Source of the DNA: Gemmatimonadaceae bacterium
GTDB taxonomy: Bacteria; Latescibacterota; UBA2968; UBA8231
DNA length: 64,000 bases
Assembly (NCBI GenBank): GCA_002726335.1
Contig: PBSR01000133.1
Span: 1 to 64,000 of the forward strand
Reading direction: 5' to 3'
In this document: one piece after another, positions 6,915-16,380 of the stretch
Numbering within the stretch: position 1 is the first letter of the stretch
How the letters are laid out: the number at the start of each line of letters is the position of its first letter
Program-made: the position numbers and the translations under genes
Notes under the pieces: generated by a model
Seen by the model: the letters and a program-made list of their open reading frames with translations, nothing else
Database searches by the model: none
Told to the model about the DNA's origin: nothing

Positions 6915-9900
6915 GCGCACCGGAGCCGTCCGACACGGCCGGCACGATACCGGTTGAACCGGCCGCCAGCACTCGTACTCCCTCCAACAGCTTCGCCATC
7001 ACGACCCGCAGGCCCGTCGCCATCCTCATGGTGGTCATGGCGGTCTGTGTCTTCGGCTGGGTGTCGTATCAGCGACTGTCCCTGGACCTGATGCCGGATA
7101 TCGCCTATCCGACGCTGACGGTGCGTACGGAATATCCGGGCACAGCGCCGGAAGAGGTGGAGACGCTGATCTCCCGCCCCCTCGAGCGCGAGCTGGGCAT
7201 CATACCCCACCTGGTCCGGATCAGCTCGGTGAGCAAGGCCGGCCAATCGGACGTCATTCTCGAGTTCGAGTGGGACACTGACATGAACGACGTGTCCCAG
7301 GACATCCGCGAAAAGGTGGATCGTACGTGGCTGCCCGAAGAGGCCGAGAAGCCGCTACTGCTGCGTTATGATCCGTCCCTTGATCCGATCCTTCGCCTTG
7401 GGCTCTACGTCGACTCCACCAGGGCCGACGAAGGCGCCGCGCTCTTCCAGTTGCGCGAGCTGGCCGAGGAGGAGATCCGTCGGGAATTCGAGTCTGTGGC
7501 GGGCGTGGCGGCGGTCAAGGTGAAAGGTGGTCTGGAGGAGGAGATCCACGTTTCCCTCATGGAGCGGCAGATCTCATTGCTCGGACTCGACGTGGCTGCC
7601 ATCAACCGACGCCTCGATCAGGCGAACGTGAATCTACCCGGTGGCCAACTGCGCGAAGGCCAGACAGAATACCTCGTACGCACCCTGAACGAATTCAAGA
7701 GCCTCGACGAGATCGGCGAGCTGATCGTCGCCCAGGAGGGGGGCGCCGATATCCGGCTGCACGACGTCGCCCACGTCGAGCGTTCGCACAAGGAGCGCAA
7801 GATCCTGACCCGGGTGAACGGTCGGGAGAGTGTCGAGCTCGAGATCTACAAGGAAGCCGACGCCAACATCGTCGCCGTGGCCCAGGCGGTACGGGATCGT
7901 CTCGAGGGTACACCCGAACAGCAGGCGTTCGTGGCCGGGTTGAAAGCGGCCGAGGCAGACTCGGTAGCCAAGGCTGAGGGTGTCGCCGGTGGGGAGGAAG
8001 TCGAAGAGGAGGGCGAGTCTGACGGTGCAGCCGCGGACGAGGAGGGAGCCGCCGAGGACGAGGAAGCAACCGACGAGAAGGAAGCCGGCGGCGAGGAGGA
8101 TCTGAAGGCGCGCAAGCAGGCCGATGCCCGGCGCACCATGGAACGTCTGCGGATGACGGATTTCATCACCAACCGTCTGCCCGCCGGGGCGCACCTCGAG
8201 ATTCTGTCGGATCAGTCCGTCTTTATCCAGAACTCGATCGATGAGGTGCAGAAGAGCGCCCTGCTGGGCGGCGCCATGGCCGTGCTCGTGCTGCTCGTGT
8301 TTCTGCGCAATCTCCTGCATACGCTGATCGTTGCCGTGACGATTCCAGTCTCGGTGGTGGCCACCTTCGCACCGATGTACCTGTCCGAGGTCTCCCTCAA
8401 CATCATGTCTCTCGGGGGGTTGGCGCTGGGTGTGGGCATGCTGGTGGACAACTCCATCGTCGTGCTGGAGAGCATCTTCCGCTGCCGGGAAGAGGGGGAC
8501 GACCTGGTGACGGCCACCATACGGGGTACAGGGGAGGTCGGCGGGGCCGTATTCGCCTCGACGCTGACGACGATCGCCGTGTTCTTCCCCATCGTATTCG
8601 TTGAAGGGGTCGCCGGCCAGGTCTTCGGCGACATGGCCCTCACCGTCGTGTTCAGCCTGCTGGCGTCGCTGGCGGTGGCCCTCTACTTCATTCCCATGCT
8701 GGCCTCCCGTCAGGCGCGCCGGGACGGTCTGGGGATCCTGCTGCGCTCGCAGTTCCTGCGTCTACCGGCGGCCACGCGGGTCGGTGATGCTCTGCGTCCG
8801 GCGACTCCCACATCCGTGTCCCTGCGACTGCGCCAGGCGGCTCTGGTCCTGCCGCAACTGCTTCTCGATCTGGTGTGCCGCATCGGCCTGGCCCTGGCAG
8901 CCATACTGGCGGCTGCCATCAAGAGCATCGGGGTCATACTGTTCGAAGTGCTGTTCCCCGTGTGGAAGCTGCTGGAGCGATTCCGCTGGAAGCCGGAGCG
9001 TCCTGTGCACGTGCGAGTCGCCGAGTGGTCGGACAACACTCCCGTCTGGCGCGGGTTTCCTGACAATGTCTGGCCAGGGCTGATCGACAACGGCGCCCCG
9101 GCGGCACTGGGCCGTGATCTCGGACGACTCATCGGCTGGGTGCCCCCGAAAGCCAGCGGCCGACTGCGTTGGCCGCTGGCCATTCTGCGTGGCCTGCTGG
9201 CCGTCGTCCTGCTGCCCTACCTGATCGTGCGTTTCGTCGTGCACGCGGTTTTGAGTCTCGTGCGCACGGCGCTGCTGGTCGTGTTCCTCCTCATCGGCGC
9301 GTTGCTGGCTGCAGCGGTGGTGATCGCGACCATCGTAGCGGTACCGATCGCGGCGCCGTTGCTGGGACTCTTTCAAGGCCTGCTCGGTCTGGTCCAGCAC
9401 ATCTACCCGATGGTACTGAGAGCGGCGCTCCGGCAGCGACTGGTCGTAGTGGGCGGCGCTGGGGTCAGCTTCTGGCTGTGCTGGACTTATCTCGTCCCGG
9501 CTCTCGGTACCGAGCTGATTCCCCCCGTGCACCAGGGCGAATTCAACCTCGAGTTGGCCATGCCCGTCGGTACGCCCCTGCCCCGAACCGCCACCGTGGC
9601 GGCGTCGGCGGAGCGTGTCGCTCTCGACCTGGCCACCGTCGAGAGGGTGGCCACCACGGTCGGTTCCGACGGCGCGGCTACATCCTCCTCCGATGAAGGC
9701 GAGCATACGGCTCGTATCACCATCTACCTGGAGGACAACACGTCGCCGGTGGATGAAGACCGCATCATCGAAGGGCTGCGTCAGCGACTGGCGACACTGC
9801 CGGAAGTTTCCACCGAAGTGTCATTTCCGGCACTGTTCAGCTTCAAGACACCCATCGAGCTGGAGATTCGCGGTGATGACCTCTACGCACTGCGACGGGT

Positions 9901-10912
9901 CAGTGCCGATGCTGTCGGGGTTGTGGCCGCATTGCCGGGCCTGGCCGACGTCCGCTCGACGCTGCAGGTGGGCAACCCCGAACTGCAGGTCGTCTACAAC
10001 CGCGACCGCCTGTCGGACTATGAGCTCGATCTGAGGACCGTTGCCGAACTGGTGCGCAACAAGGTTCAAGGTCGTGTGGCCACCGACTTCCGTCGCGAGG
10101 AACGCAACATTGACGTTCTGGTGCGACTGCGGCAGGACGATCGCGTCGGCGTCGACGAACTCGAACGCCTGGTCGTCAACCCCGACGGGGATGTGCCGAT
10201 CACGCTGGCGTCGGTGGCCAGCATCCGTATCGCCGAGGGTCCCTCAGAGATCCGCCGCATCGATCAGCAACGCGCCGCCCTGGTGACAGCAAATACCGAG
10301 GGCATCGATCTGGGATCGGCGTCGCAGGGCATCGAGTCGGCCCTGGCAGGGATGGCATTTCCATCCGGGTTCAGCTTCCTGATCAGTGGTCAGAATGAAG
10401 AGATGGAACGCTCTCTGGACAGTATGGTCTTTGCCCTCGCGCTGGCGATTTTCCTCGTCTACATCGTCATGGCAAGCCAGTTCGAGTCGCTCATCCATCC
10501 CTTCGTCATCATGTTCACCGTACCCCTGGCGGCGATCGGCGCCGTGGCGGTGCTCTACGTGGCACATATTCCGCTGAGTATCGTCGTCTTCATCGGCTTC
10601 ATCATGCTCGCGGGGATCGTCGTCAATAATGCGATCGTACTCGTCGACTACATCAATACGCTGCGTCAGACCGGCATGGCAGCCACGGAAGCCATCGTGC
10701 AAGCCGGTTCCGTGCGCCTGAGGCCGATCCTGATGACGACGTTGACCACGGTCCTCGGCCTGTTGCCGATGGCCCTGGGCCTGGGGGACGGGGCCGAGAT
10801 CCGCACGCCCATGGCCCTTACCGTGATCGCCGGACTGATCAGTTCCACCTTTCTCACTCTCGTGGTGATTCCCACCGTCTACTCTCTCGCAGTGCGGGAG
10901 AAGGAGGCCTAG
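6911..10912 (+). CDS. RND-family efflux pump with acidic loop and large transmembrane insertion
   Basis: This is a proton-driven inner-membrane RND pump. The usual elements are present: TM1 with LSLDLMPDIAYPTLTVRT, the porter-loop opening GTAPEEVE, the TM4 motif GMLVDNSIVVLES, the second-half TM region MASQFESLIHPFVIM, and IVVNNAIVLVDYIN. At 1333 residues it is about 300 longer than normal. One extra is a Glu/Asp/Ala-rich loop (about residues 353-403) in the first periplasmic half. The other is a block of roughly 240 residues (about 598-843) between TM6 and TM7 with about four additional hydrophobic segments and a Trp-rich polar loop. The frame is intact throughout, so the inserts are not artefacts of a frameshift. 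The start overlaps the adaptor stop; the second pump begins one base after this gene. The substrate is unknown. Confidence 0.93.
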   Translation: MSAPEPSDTAGTIPVEPAASTRTPSNSFAITTRRPVAILMVVMAVCVFGWVSYQRLSLDLMPDIAYPTLTVRTEYPGTAPEEVETLISRPLERELGIIPHLVRISSVSKAGQSDVILEFEWDTDMNDVSQDIREKVDRTWLPEEAEKPLLLRYDPSLDPILRLGLYVDSTRADEGAALFQLRELAEEEIRREFESVAGVAAVKVKGGLEEEIHVSLMERQISLLGLDVAAINRRLDQANVNLPGGQLREGQTEYLVRTLNEFKSLDEIGELIVAQEGGADIRLHDVAHVERSHKERKILTRVNGRESVELEIYKEADANIVAVAQAVRDRLEGTPEQQAFVAGLKAAEADSVAKAEGVAGGEEVEEEGESDGAAADEEGAAEDEEATDEKEAGGEEDLKARKQADARRTMERLRMTDFITNRLPAGAHLEILSDQSVFIQNSIDEVQKSALLGGAMAVLVLLVFLRNLLHTLIVAVTIPVSVVATFAPMYLSEVSLNIMSLGGLALGVGMLVDNSIVVLESIFRCREEGDDLVTATIRGTGEVGGAVFASTLTTIAVFFPIVFVEGVAGQVFGDMALTVVFSLLASLAVALYFIPMLASRQARRDGLGILLRSQFLRLPAATRVGDALRPATPTSVSLRLRQAALVLPQLLLDLVCRIGLALAAILAAAIKSIGVILFEVLFPVWKLLERFRWKPERPVHVRVAEWSDNTPVWRGFPDNVWPGLIDNGAPAALGRDLGRLIGWVPPKASGRLRWPLAILRGLLAVVLLPYLIVRFVVHAVLSLVRTALLVVFLLIGALLAAAVVIATIVAVPIAAPLLGLFQGLLGLVQHIYPMVLRAALRQRLVVVGGAGVSFWLCWTYLVPALGTELIPPVHQGEFNLELAMPVGTPLPRTATVAASAERVALDLATVERVATTVGSDGAATSSSDEGEHTARITIYLEDNTSPVDEDRIIEGLRQRLATLPEVSTEVSFPALFSFKTPIELEIRGDDLYALRRVSADAVGVVAALPGLADVRSTLQVGNPELQVVYNRDRLSDYELDLRTVAELVRNKVQGRVATDFRREERNIDVLVRLRQDDRVGVDELERLVVNPDGDVPITLASVASIRIAEGPSEIRRIDQQRAALVTANTEGIDLGSASQGIESALAGMAFPSGFSFLISGQNEEMERSLDSMVFALALAIFLVYIVMASQFESLIHPFVIMFTVPLAAIGAVAVLYVAHIPLSIVVFIGFIMLAGIVVNNAIVLVDYINTLRQTGMAATEAIVQAGSVRLRPILMTTLTTVLGLLPMALGLGDGAEIRTPMALTVIAGLISSTFLTLVVIPTVYSLAVREKEA

Positions 10913-10913
10913 G

Positions 10914-13900
10914 ATGGCAGATCGCGGCAGCTGGCTGCCCCGTCTCAGCGTCGATCGACCCGTGTCGGTCATCATGGTCGTCATCGCCACGCTCGTCGTC
11001 GGCTACGTTGCCTACTCGCGGATTCCGCTGGCGTTGTTTCCCAGCGGCATGGATGGCGACCGCCTGCACATCCGCGTGAGTTACGCCGACGCCAGCCCCG
11101 AAGAGGTGGAAGAGAAGATCACCCGCCCTCTGGAAGAGGCCATCGCCACCGTGCCGCGCATCGCCAAGGTGCAGTCCGGCGCGTATCGCGGTGGAGCCTG
11201 GGCGCGGGTCGAGTTTCAACCTCACACCGACATGCATGAGGCGTACGCCGCCCTGCGGGATCGTATGGACCGCCTCATGCCGGAAATGCCGGATGACGTG
11301 GAGCGCATCCGGTTGCGCAAATGGGACCAGGATGACTGGCCGGTGATGTGGATGGGGGCATACCTGGTAGGAGATTTTGTCGATCCCTTCCAGGTCCTCG
11401 ACGTTCATGTGCGGCCGGAGCTGCAGCGCATCGAGGGTGTGGGCACCGTCGAGGTGTGGGGCGAGGTGGGCAAACAGGTCCGCATCGAACTCGACCAGGC
11501 GCGGCTGAAGGGTCATGGCATCCAGCCATTCCAGATCGGCAGCCAGCTGGCGAGTCAGAATTTCACGATCTCCGGTGGCTACGTGATGGAAGGTGGCCGC
11601 AAGATCTACGTGCGCTCCATGGGACGCTTCGAGTCGATCGACGAGATCCGCGATCTCATCGTCGATCCCGAGCACAATCTGCGCCTGCGCGACATCGCCG
11701 ACGTCGACCTGAGACCGCCGAAGAAGGACTGGTTCAATCGCATCGACGGGCGTCCGTCCCTGGGCATCGAGGTCAAGAAGGCGTCCACGGGCAATCTCGT
11801 GCAGATCTCCCGAGGTGTCCGCGCCAAGCTGGAGGAGCTGAAGGAGCGACCCCACCTGGAGGGCATCGATTTCGAGGTGTTCTGGGATCAGGGAACACAC
11901 GTGGTGGAATCGGTGGACAACCTGAAATCCACCGGCCTGTGGGGCGGGATGTTCGCCGCCATGGTCCTGTTCTTCTTCCTGCGCGCCGTGCGCATGACGA
12001 TGATCATCACCCTGGCCATCCCACTGTCGCTGCTGGTGACGATCGCCACGATCTATTTCATGGGCTGGACCCTGAACCTGATCACGATGATGGGGCTGAT
12101 GCTCAGTCTGGGACTCGTCGTCGACAACGCCATCGTCATTGTCGAGAACATCTATCGCCGTCGCGAGGAGGGCGCCAGTCCCCGGGACGCATCGATCCAG
12201 GGTGCCGGCGAGGTGGGGTTGGCCGTGACCATGGCGACGCTGACGACGGTGGTCGTGTTCCTGCCACTGATGCTGATGAGCGACGAGGAGGAGTTCTCCT
12301 TCATCATGATCCGTCTCGGGGGGCCGGTCATCGTCGGGTTGCTGGCATCACTGGTGATCGCTCTGGCCGTGATCCCCCTGGCGGCGATGCACCTGGGAAC
12401 ACCGCGCAAGGGCACTGAACCCTGGGTGATCCGCAAGTTGCGCGGCGGGTACACGCGAATGCTGAGATGGGTGCTGTCCCATCGTCTCGACACAACACTC
12501 ATGGTGCTGGCGGCCATGGCGAGTATCCAGATCCCGATGAACGCCATGAAGCGGACCGACGAAGGGAACAACAACAACAAGGATATCTGGCTCGCCTTCG
12601 AGATGCCCGCCGGCCAGACGCTGGAGGCGGCGGACAAGTTCATCTCGAGTGTGGAAGACACCTTGATGAACCACAAAGAGCCGTACAACATCAAAGTCCT
12701 CGAGACGTGGTCGCGTAATTCCTGGGGCCGCATCCACATCATCCTCAACCAGGAGGAGAATGCCGAGTGGTATGAGGTCGCCTGGGACGACCTGCTCACG
12801 TCACTCGACCTGCGTCAGAGCCCGCACTTGACCTACAAGGAAACCCTGGAGGACATCAAGGAGCGGATCCTGACACCCCCGGGGATCAGCCTTCGAGTCA
12901 ACTGGCGCAGCGGAGGCGACGACGCGGCCGTGTCGATCAACCTCTACGGCGAGGACACGCGGACCCTGATCAATCTGTCAGGGGAGGTGGAACGACGCCT
13001 GGAAACGATCCCCGGACTGCTGTCGGTACAAACCGACATGGACAAGGGCAGCACCGAGCTCCAGATCGAGCTCAACCGCGACCAGGTGCGGCGTTACGGC
13101 GTCGATCCGCGGGCGATTTCAGGCAACATCGCCTACGCGCTGCGCGGCCAGGAGCTGACGAAGTTCCGTACCAATGACGGGCGCGAAGTGGGCGTCTTCT
13201 TCCAGCTGCGGGAGGTGGACCGGCAAAGCGTCCTGCAACTGCGCAACCTCACGTTCCCCACCGCAACCGGCGAGGAGATCCCACTGGAATCACTGGCGAC
13301 GCTCAACGTCGAACGGGCCCTCGGCGGCATCCGGCGCGAGAACCGACAGACCATCCTCACCGTCACGGCGACGGCGACAAAGGACGATGCCAAGGAGCTG
13401 TTCGAACAGATTGATCTGGCCATGGCCGGTTTTGAAATGCCCCGTGGGTACCGGTGGGACAAGGGCGCACGATACGTGCGCATCGAACGTCAGGACGAGA
13501 CGCAGATGTTCGCCCTGGTGTTGTCGGTGACCTTCGTCTTTCTGCTGATGGGCGTGCTCTTCGAATCCTTCGTGTTGCCCCTGTCGGTGATCATCGCCAT
13601 CCCGTTTTCGTTCCTCGGGGTCTACTGGACTCTCTACCTGATGGACACGCCCTTCGATATCCTGTGCGGCATCGGCACCATCATCCTGGTAGGGGTCGTC
13701 GTCAACAACGCCATCGTCCTCATCGACATGGCGAACCGGCTGCGCGCCGACGGCATGGGACGCTTTGACGCCCTTGTCGATGCCGGCATACATCGCTTTC
13801 GACCGATTCTCATGACCACCTTCACGACGGTGGTCGGTCTGCTGCCCATGGCGGTGGGCAACGCCAAGATGATCGGCATGCCCTATGCGCCGCTGGGGCG

Positions 13901-14075
13901 CACGATGATGGGTGGCCTGCTGGCCTCGACGGTGCTGACTCTTGTCATCGTGCCCCTGTTCTACACGTTCTTCGACGATGTACGAGTCCTGTTTCAGCGC
14001 CTGCTGGCGTCGGCCCTCTCCCGTCCTGCGGAGGCAGAAGCACCCGCGCCCGGTGAGGCCGGCGGGGGTTCGTAG
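10914..14075 (+). CDS. RND-family efflux pump, second subunit of the operon
   Basis: This second RND permease has the standard length of 1053 residues. Its layout is conventional: LSVDRPVSVIMVVIATLVV as TM1, FPSGMDGDRLHIRVSY and SPEEVEEKITRPLEEA opening the porter domain, and GLVVDNAIVIVENIYRRR in TM4. The second half starts near residue 520 and carries MGVLFESFVLPLSVIIAIP and GVVVNNAIVLIDMANRLR. Two different pump genes behind a single adaptor recall heteromeric systems such as MdtBC, in which unlike subunits form one trimer; whether that applies here is inference. The ATG at 10914 follows the stop of the first pump (TAGG) with AGGAGG inside the end of that gene. The 3' end overlaps the convergent glycosyltransferase gene by 82 bases. 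Confidence 0.93.
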   Translation: MADRGSWLPRLSVDRPVSVIMVVIATLVVGYVAYSRIPLALFPSGMDGDRLHIRVSYADASPEEVEEKITRPLEEAIATVPRIAKVQSGAYRGGAWARVEFQPHTDMHEAYAALRDRMDRLMPEMPDDVERIRLRKWDQDDWPVMWMGAYLVGDFVDPFQVLDVHVRPELQRIEGVGTVEVWGEVGKQVRIELDQARLKGHGIQPFQIGSQLASQNFTISGGYVMEGGRKIYVRSMGRFESIDEIRDLIVDPEHNLRLRDIADVDLRPPKKDWFNRIDGRPSLGIEVKKASTGNLVQISRGVRAKLEELKERPHLEGIDFEVFWDQGTHVVESVDNLKSTGLWGGMFAAMVLFFFLRAVRMTMIITLAIPLSLLVTIATIYFMGWTLNLITMMGLMLSLGLVVDNAIVIVENIYRRREEGASPRDASIQGAGEVGLAVTMATLTTVVVFLPLMLMSDEEEFSFIMIRLGGPVIVGLLASLVIALAVIPLAAMHLGTPRKGTEPWVIRKLRGGYTRMLRWVLSHRLDTTLMVLAAMASIQIPMNAMKRTDEGNNNNKDIWLAFEMPAGQTLEAADKFISSVEDTLMNHKEPYNIKVLETWSRNSWGRIHIILNQEENAEWYEVAWDDLLTSLDLRQSPHLTYKETLEDIKERILTPPGISLRVNWRSGGDDAAVSINLYGEDTRTLINLSGEVERRLETIPGLLSVQTDMDKGSTELQIELNRDQVRRYGVDPRAISGNIAYALRGQELTKFRTNDGREVGVFFQLREVDRQSVLQLRNLTFPTATGEEIPLESLATLNVERALGGIRRENRQTILTVTATATKDDAKELFEQIDLAMAGFEMPRGYRWDKGARYVRIERQDETQMFALVLSVTFVFLLMGVLFESFVLPLSVIIAIPFSFLGVYWTLYLMDTPFDILCGIGTIILVGVVVNNAIVLIDMANRLRADGMGRFDALVDAGIHRFRPILMTTFTTVVGLLPMAVGNAKMIGMPYAPLGRTMMGGLLASTVLTLVIVPLFYTFFDDVRVLFQRLLASALSRPAEAEAPAPGEAGGGS

Positions 14076-15544
14076 ACCTCATAGCGCAGGGGCTGACATC
14101 CCGGACTGTAGCGTTCGATGACGGCCACGAGCGGTCCGGCTGGCGGCCGGTGCAACCCCTCCCGCTTCAGGTGCAGGGCGGCCTGTGCCGGCGCCATCGT
14201 CAGGCGGGCGAACCGCGGATCCCCCGGGAGCGCCACCGACTGCACCCGTCGAGCATACCGGGCCGCGCCGAAAGCCAGTCCGTACTCCGGGCTCGCAATC
14301 GTGACGGGACCCTCTAGCCCCTGATCCCGGATCACGTCGTCCAGGCGCCTGCCAAACCCCGGCCACCCGTGATACTCGCAGACCCTCTCGGTCCACGAGT
14401 AGGTCGGCTCCCGCGGTAGATCCGGACGCGAGACGATGGCGGTATAGCTGTCATTCAGCGGACGCAGCACGGTACGGGAGAGACCGTCGGCGACGGCGGG
14501 CCATCGCAGTGTCACCGCCGGGATTGCCGCGCCGACAACGCCGGTGGCGAGCAGGAGGACGGCAAATCGCCGGCTGTGCAGACACCGGGCGGAGAATGCC
14601 AGCGGCCACAAGCCCAGGAATCCGGGGAGAATCCAGTTGCCCTTCACCTGTCCACGGGTCAGGGCGAAGAAGCAGAAACAGATCGCGAGGGCCATCCCGG
14701 GTGCCCACAGATGCGGGGCCCGTCGCCATTGCTCGCGCACCGTCCAGGCCCCTCGGTACAGGGCAAAGAGCAGAAAGGGAGAGATGTAGAGAAGAGGGGC
14801 GACGACGAACAGGGCCAGTCGCAGAGGCAGCGATTCGGGGGCGACGGCGGACAGCGTGCTCAGCGAAGCGGGCAGGGCAAACCCGGTGGCCAGAAGATCG
14901 TAGAGGATCGGCAAACTGAGACAGGCGAAGGGGATGCCGGCCCTCAGCAGGGGCCGGCGCTGACCCCGGACGGCCAGGAATAGAAACCAGCCAAACAACC
15001 CGGCGCTCAGAACCAATCCGCTGTACTTGCTCAGGGCCGCCAGGCCGGCCGCCGCGCCGACCGCCCACCACCAGCCATCTCCGTCGCCCCGAGAGGCGCG
15101 TTCGCTGCACACCAGAACCGCCAGCCATGCGGGTACGAGGAACCCGTCGGGATGCAGGAAGGAGGAGGTGTGCCAGATCCAATGGGACGTGGCGAAGGCC
15201 GCCACCGCCACGACACTGCGCGTCGGTGACAGGCTGCGCAATCGACAGAGGTGATGGAGCAGCAGAGCGGAGATCGTGCCCATGGCGACGAAGGGCAGTC
15301 TCAGCAGGAGATCGGCACCGGGACGCAGCGCATCGGCCAGGGCGATGGCAGCGAAGGGCAGCCAGGCATACGAAGCGTCGAGTTGACGGCTCCAGTACCA
15401 GTAGGCCGTCTCGTCTTTGCTCAAGTCGACGCCGGCCACGAGCAGGGCGCGGAGCAGGGCCCAGACGAGAAGACACAACAGGAGTGTGCGTCGATTGACG
15501 CTCTCAGAGGGCCCTGTTACATTCCCATCCACTACGCGAAACAC
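13994..15544 (-). CDS. GT39/ArnT-like membrane glycosyltransferase (GT-C fold)
   Basis: This 516-residue polytopic protein has about eleven hydrophobic segments and the features of the PMT/ArnT group, which move a sugar from a polyprenyl-phosphate donor to a periplasmic acceptor. After TM1 comes the catalytic acidic loop DLSKDETAYWYWSRQL. A second conserved loop, SSFLHPDGFLVPAW, and FALTRGQVKGNWILPG also fit family members. The C-terminal soluble part is followed by a Pro/Ala-rich tail encoded over the end of the convergent pump gene. The donor and acceptor are unknown; lipid A or envelope glycan are typical targets. The GTG at 15544 starts only 17 bases from the divergent ClpP gene, and the ClpP promoter lies inside this reading frame, so the true start may be a little further in. 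Confidence 0.85.
   Translation of the reverse strand: MFRVVDGNVTGPSESVNRRTLLLCLLVWALLRALLVAGVDLSKDETAYWYWSRQLDASYAWLPFAAIALADALRPGADLLLRLPFVAMGTISALLLHHLCRLRSLSPTRSVVAVAAFATSHWIWHTSSFLHPDGFLVPAWLAVLVCSERASRGDGDGWWWAVGAAAGLAALSKYSGLVLSAGLFGWFLFLAVRGQRRPLLRAGIPFACLSLPILYDLLATGFALPASLSTLSAVAPESLPLRLALFVVAPLLYISPFLLFALYRGAWTVREQWRRAPHLWAPGMALAICFCFFALTRGQVKGNWILPGFLGLWPLAFSARCLHSRRFAVLLLATGVVGAAIPAVTLRWPAVADGLSRTVLRPLNDSYTAIVSRPDLPREPTYSWTERVCEYHGWPGFGRRLDDVIRDQGLEGPVTIASPEYGLAFGAARYARRVQSVALPGDPRFARLTMAPAQAALHLKREGLHRPPAGPLVAVIERYSPGCQPLRYEVYEPPPASPGAGASASAGRERADASRR
15495..15523 (+). promoter_or_regulatory. Promoter of the ClpP-like gene
   Basis: TTGACG (15495-15500), exactly 17 bases, then TACATT (15518-15523), 38 bases before the ATG at 15562. 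The same -10 sequence recurs in the promoters at 18076-18104 and 59551-59578. The site lies within the first codons of the divergent glycosyltransferase. Confidence 0.65.
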
Positions 15545-15561
15545 GTCAGAGAGAGCAAAGC

Positions 15562-16182
15562 ATGGCAGATGAGGACAAGGATAAGGACGAGGGGCTGCTC
15601 AAGGAGTTCACCGAGCGCAATATCGAGCATTCGCTGCTCAAGGCCAGGAAGATCTTCCTCTGGTCTCCCGTCGATGATGACTCGGCAAAGGCCGTTGTCA
15701 CGCGACTGTTGTCGCTCGACGCCCAGGACGAGAAGACCGAAATCGTCCTTTACATCAACAGTCCCGGCGGTTCGGTCAGTGACGGTCTGGCTATCTATGA
15801 CGCCATGCAGGCCATCAGCGCCCCGGTGTCCACGGTGTGCACGGGCCTGGCGGCCAGCATGGGAGCTGTGCTGCTGGCCGGTGGCAATGCGGGCCGACGC
15901 TTCACCTGGTCTCACGCCCGAATCATGATCCACCAGCCTCTCATCATGGGCACGATCACCGGCCGGGCCACCGATCTCGATATTCACGCCCGCGAGATGC
16001 TGCGCACCCGTGAAGAGATCAACCGACTGCTGTCGGTACACACCGGCCAGGACATCGACAAGATCGCCAAGGATACGGACCGGGACTACTACATGTCTCC
16101 CGAGGAGGCCAAGGAGTATGGCCTGATCGACGATGTGCTGACGACGACGGCGTTGCCGGCTGCCAACGGGCAGTCACGATAA
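15562..16182 (+). CDS. clpP: ClpP-like ATP-dependent protease proteolytic subunit
   Basis: This is a cytoplasmic serine peptidase that forms the tetradecameric barrel of Clp proteases. The catalytic triad can be read: Ser99 in GLAASMGAVLLAGG, His124 in ARIMIHQPL, and Asp171 in DTDRDYYMSPEEA. YINSPGGSVSDGLAIYDAM is the usual oxyanion-side signature. The 206 residues match normal ClpP length, with a charged N-terminus (DEDKDKDEG) instead of a typical propeptide. No Clp ATPase gene or trigger factor is adjacent, so this may be a second ClpP paralogue in the genome (inference). The start has AGAGAG a few bases upstream. The last codons form the left arm of a strong hairpin. Confidence 0.95.
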   Translation: MADEDKDKDEGLLKEFTERNIEHSLLKARKIFLWSPVDDDSAKAVVTRLLSLDAQDEKTEIVLYINSPGGSVSDGLAIYDAMQAISAPVSTVCTGLAASMGAVLLAGGNAGRRFTWSHARIMIHQPLIMGTITGRATDLDIHAREMLRTREEINRLLSVHTGQDIDKIAKDTDRDYYMSPEEAKEYGLIDDVLTTTALPAANGQSR

Positions 16183-16270
16183 TCGGCCACAAACTGCGTG
16201 ACCGACTATCGTGACTGCCTTGCGAGTATGAAAAAGCGTCACTGAACAGCGTGACCCTTTTCCATACTCG
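16171..16270 (+). repeat. Two consecutive hairpins at the 3' end of the ClpP-like gene
   Basis: Hairpin 1 pairs 16171-16186 (CAGTCACGATAATCGG) with 16202-16217, 15 of 16 bases, and its left arm includes the last codons and the stop of the gene. Hairpin 2 pairs CGAGTATG (16223-16230) with CATACTCG (16263-16270), then AAAAG with CTTTT and GTCAC with GTGAC, giving a stem of about 18 bp. Neither is followed by a T-run. They may stabilise the mRNA 3' end or belong to a small structured RNA reaching to the terminator at 16340. The interval 16271-16339 shows only weak local pairing. Confidence 0.7.
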
Positions 16271-16339
16271 AGGACGGCTGTCCCGCCTGTAGACGGGGAC
16301 CTGAGTCCTGAGAGACGCCTTGGCAGGTCAAGGTAACTT

Positions 16340-16372
16340 CGCCGCTTCCTCGACAGGGGAGCGGCGCTTTTT
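16340..16372 (+). terminator. Rho-independent terminator downstream of the ClpP-like gene
   Basis: CGCCGCT (16340-16346) pairs with AGCGGCG (16360-16366), extended inward by CC/GG pairs, and is followed by a T5 run at 16368-16372. It ends eight bases before the convergent mutM stop codon. The reverse strand has only a modest T-run, so it acts mainly rightward. Confidence 0.85.
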
Positions 16373-16380
16373 CGTTCTGA

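Noticed and set aside
16271..16339. A known small RNA (6S, SRP or tmRNA type) after the ClpP-like gene
   Set aside because: None of the conserved sequence elements of these RNAs is present; only weak local pairing is seen.
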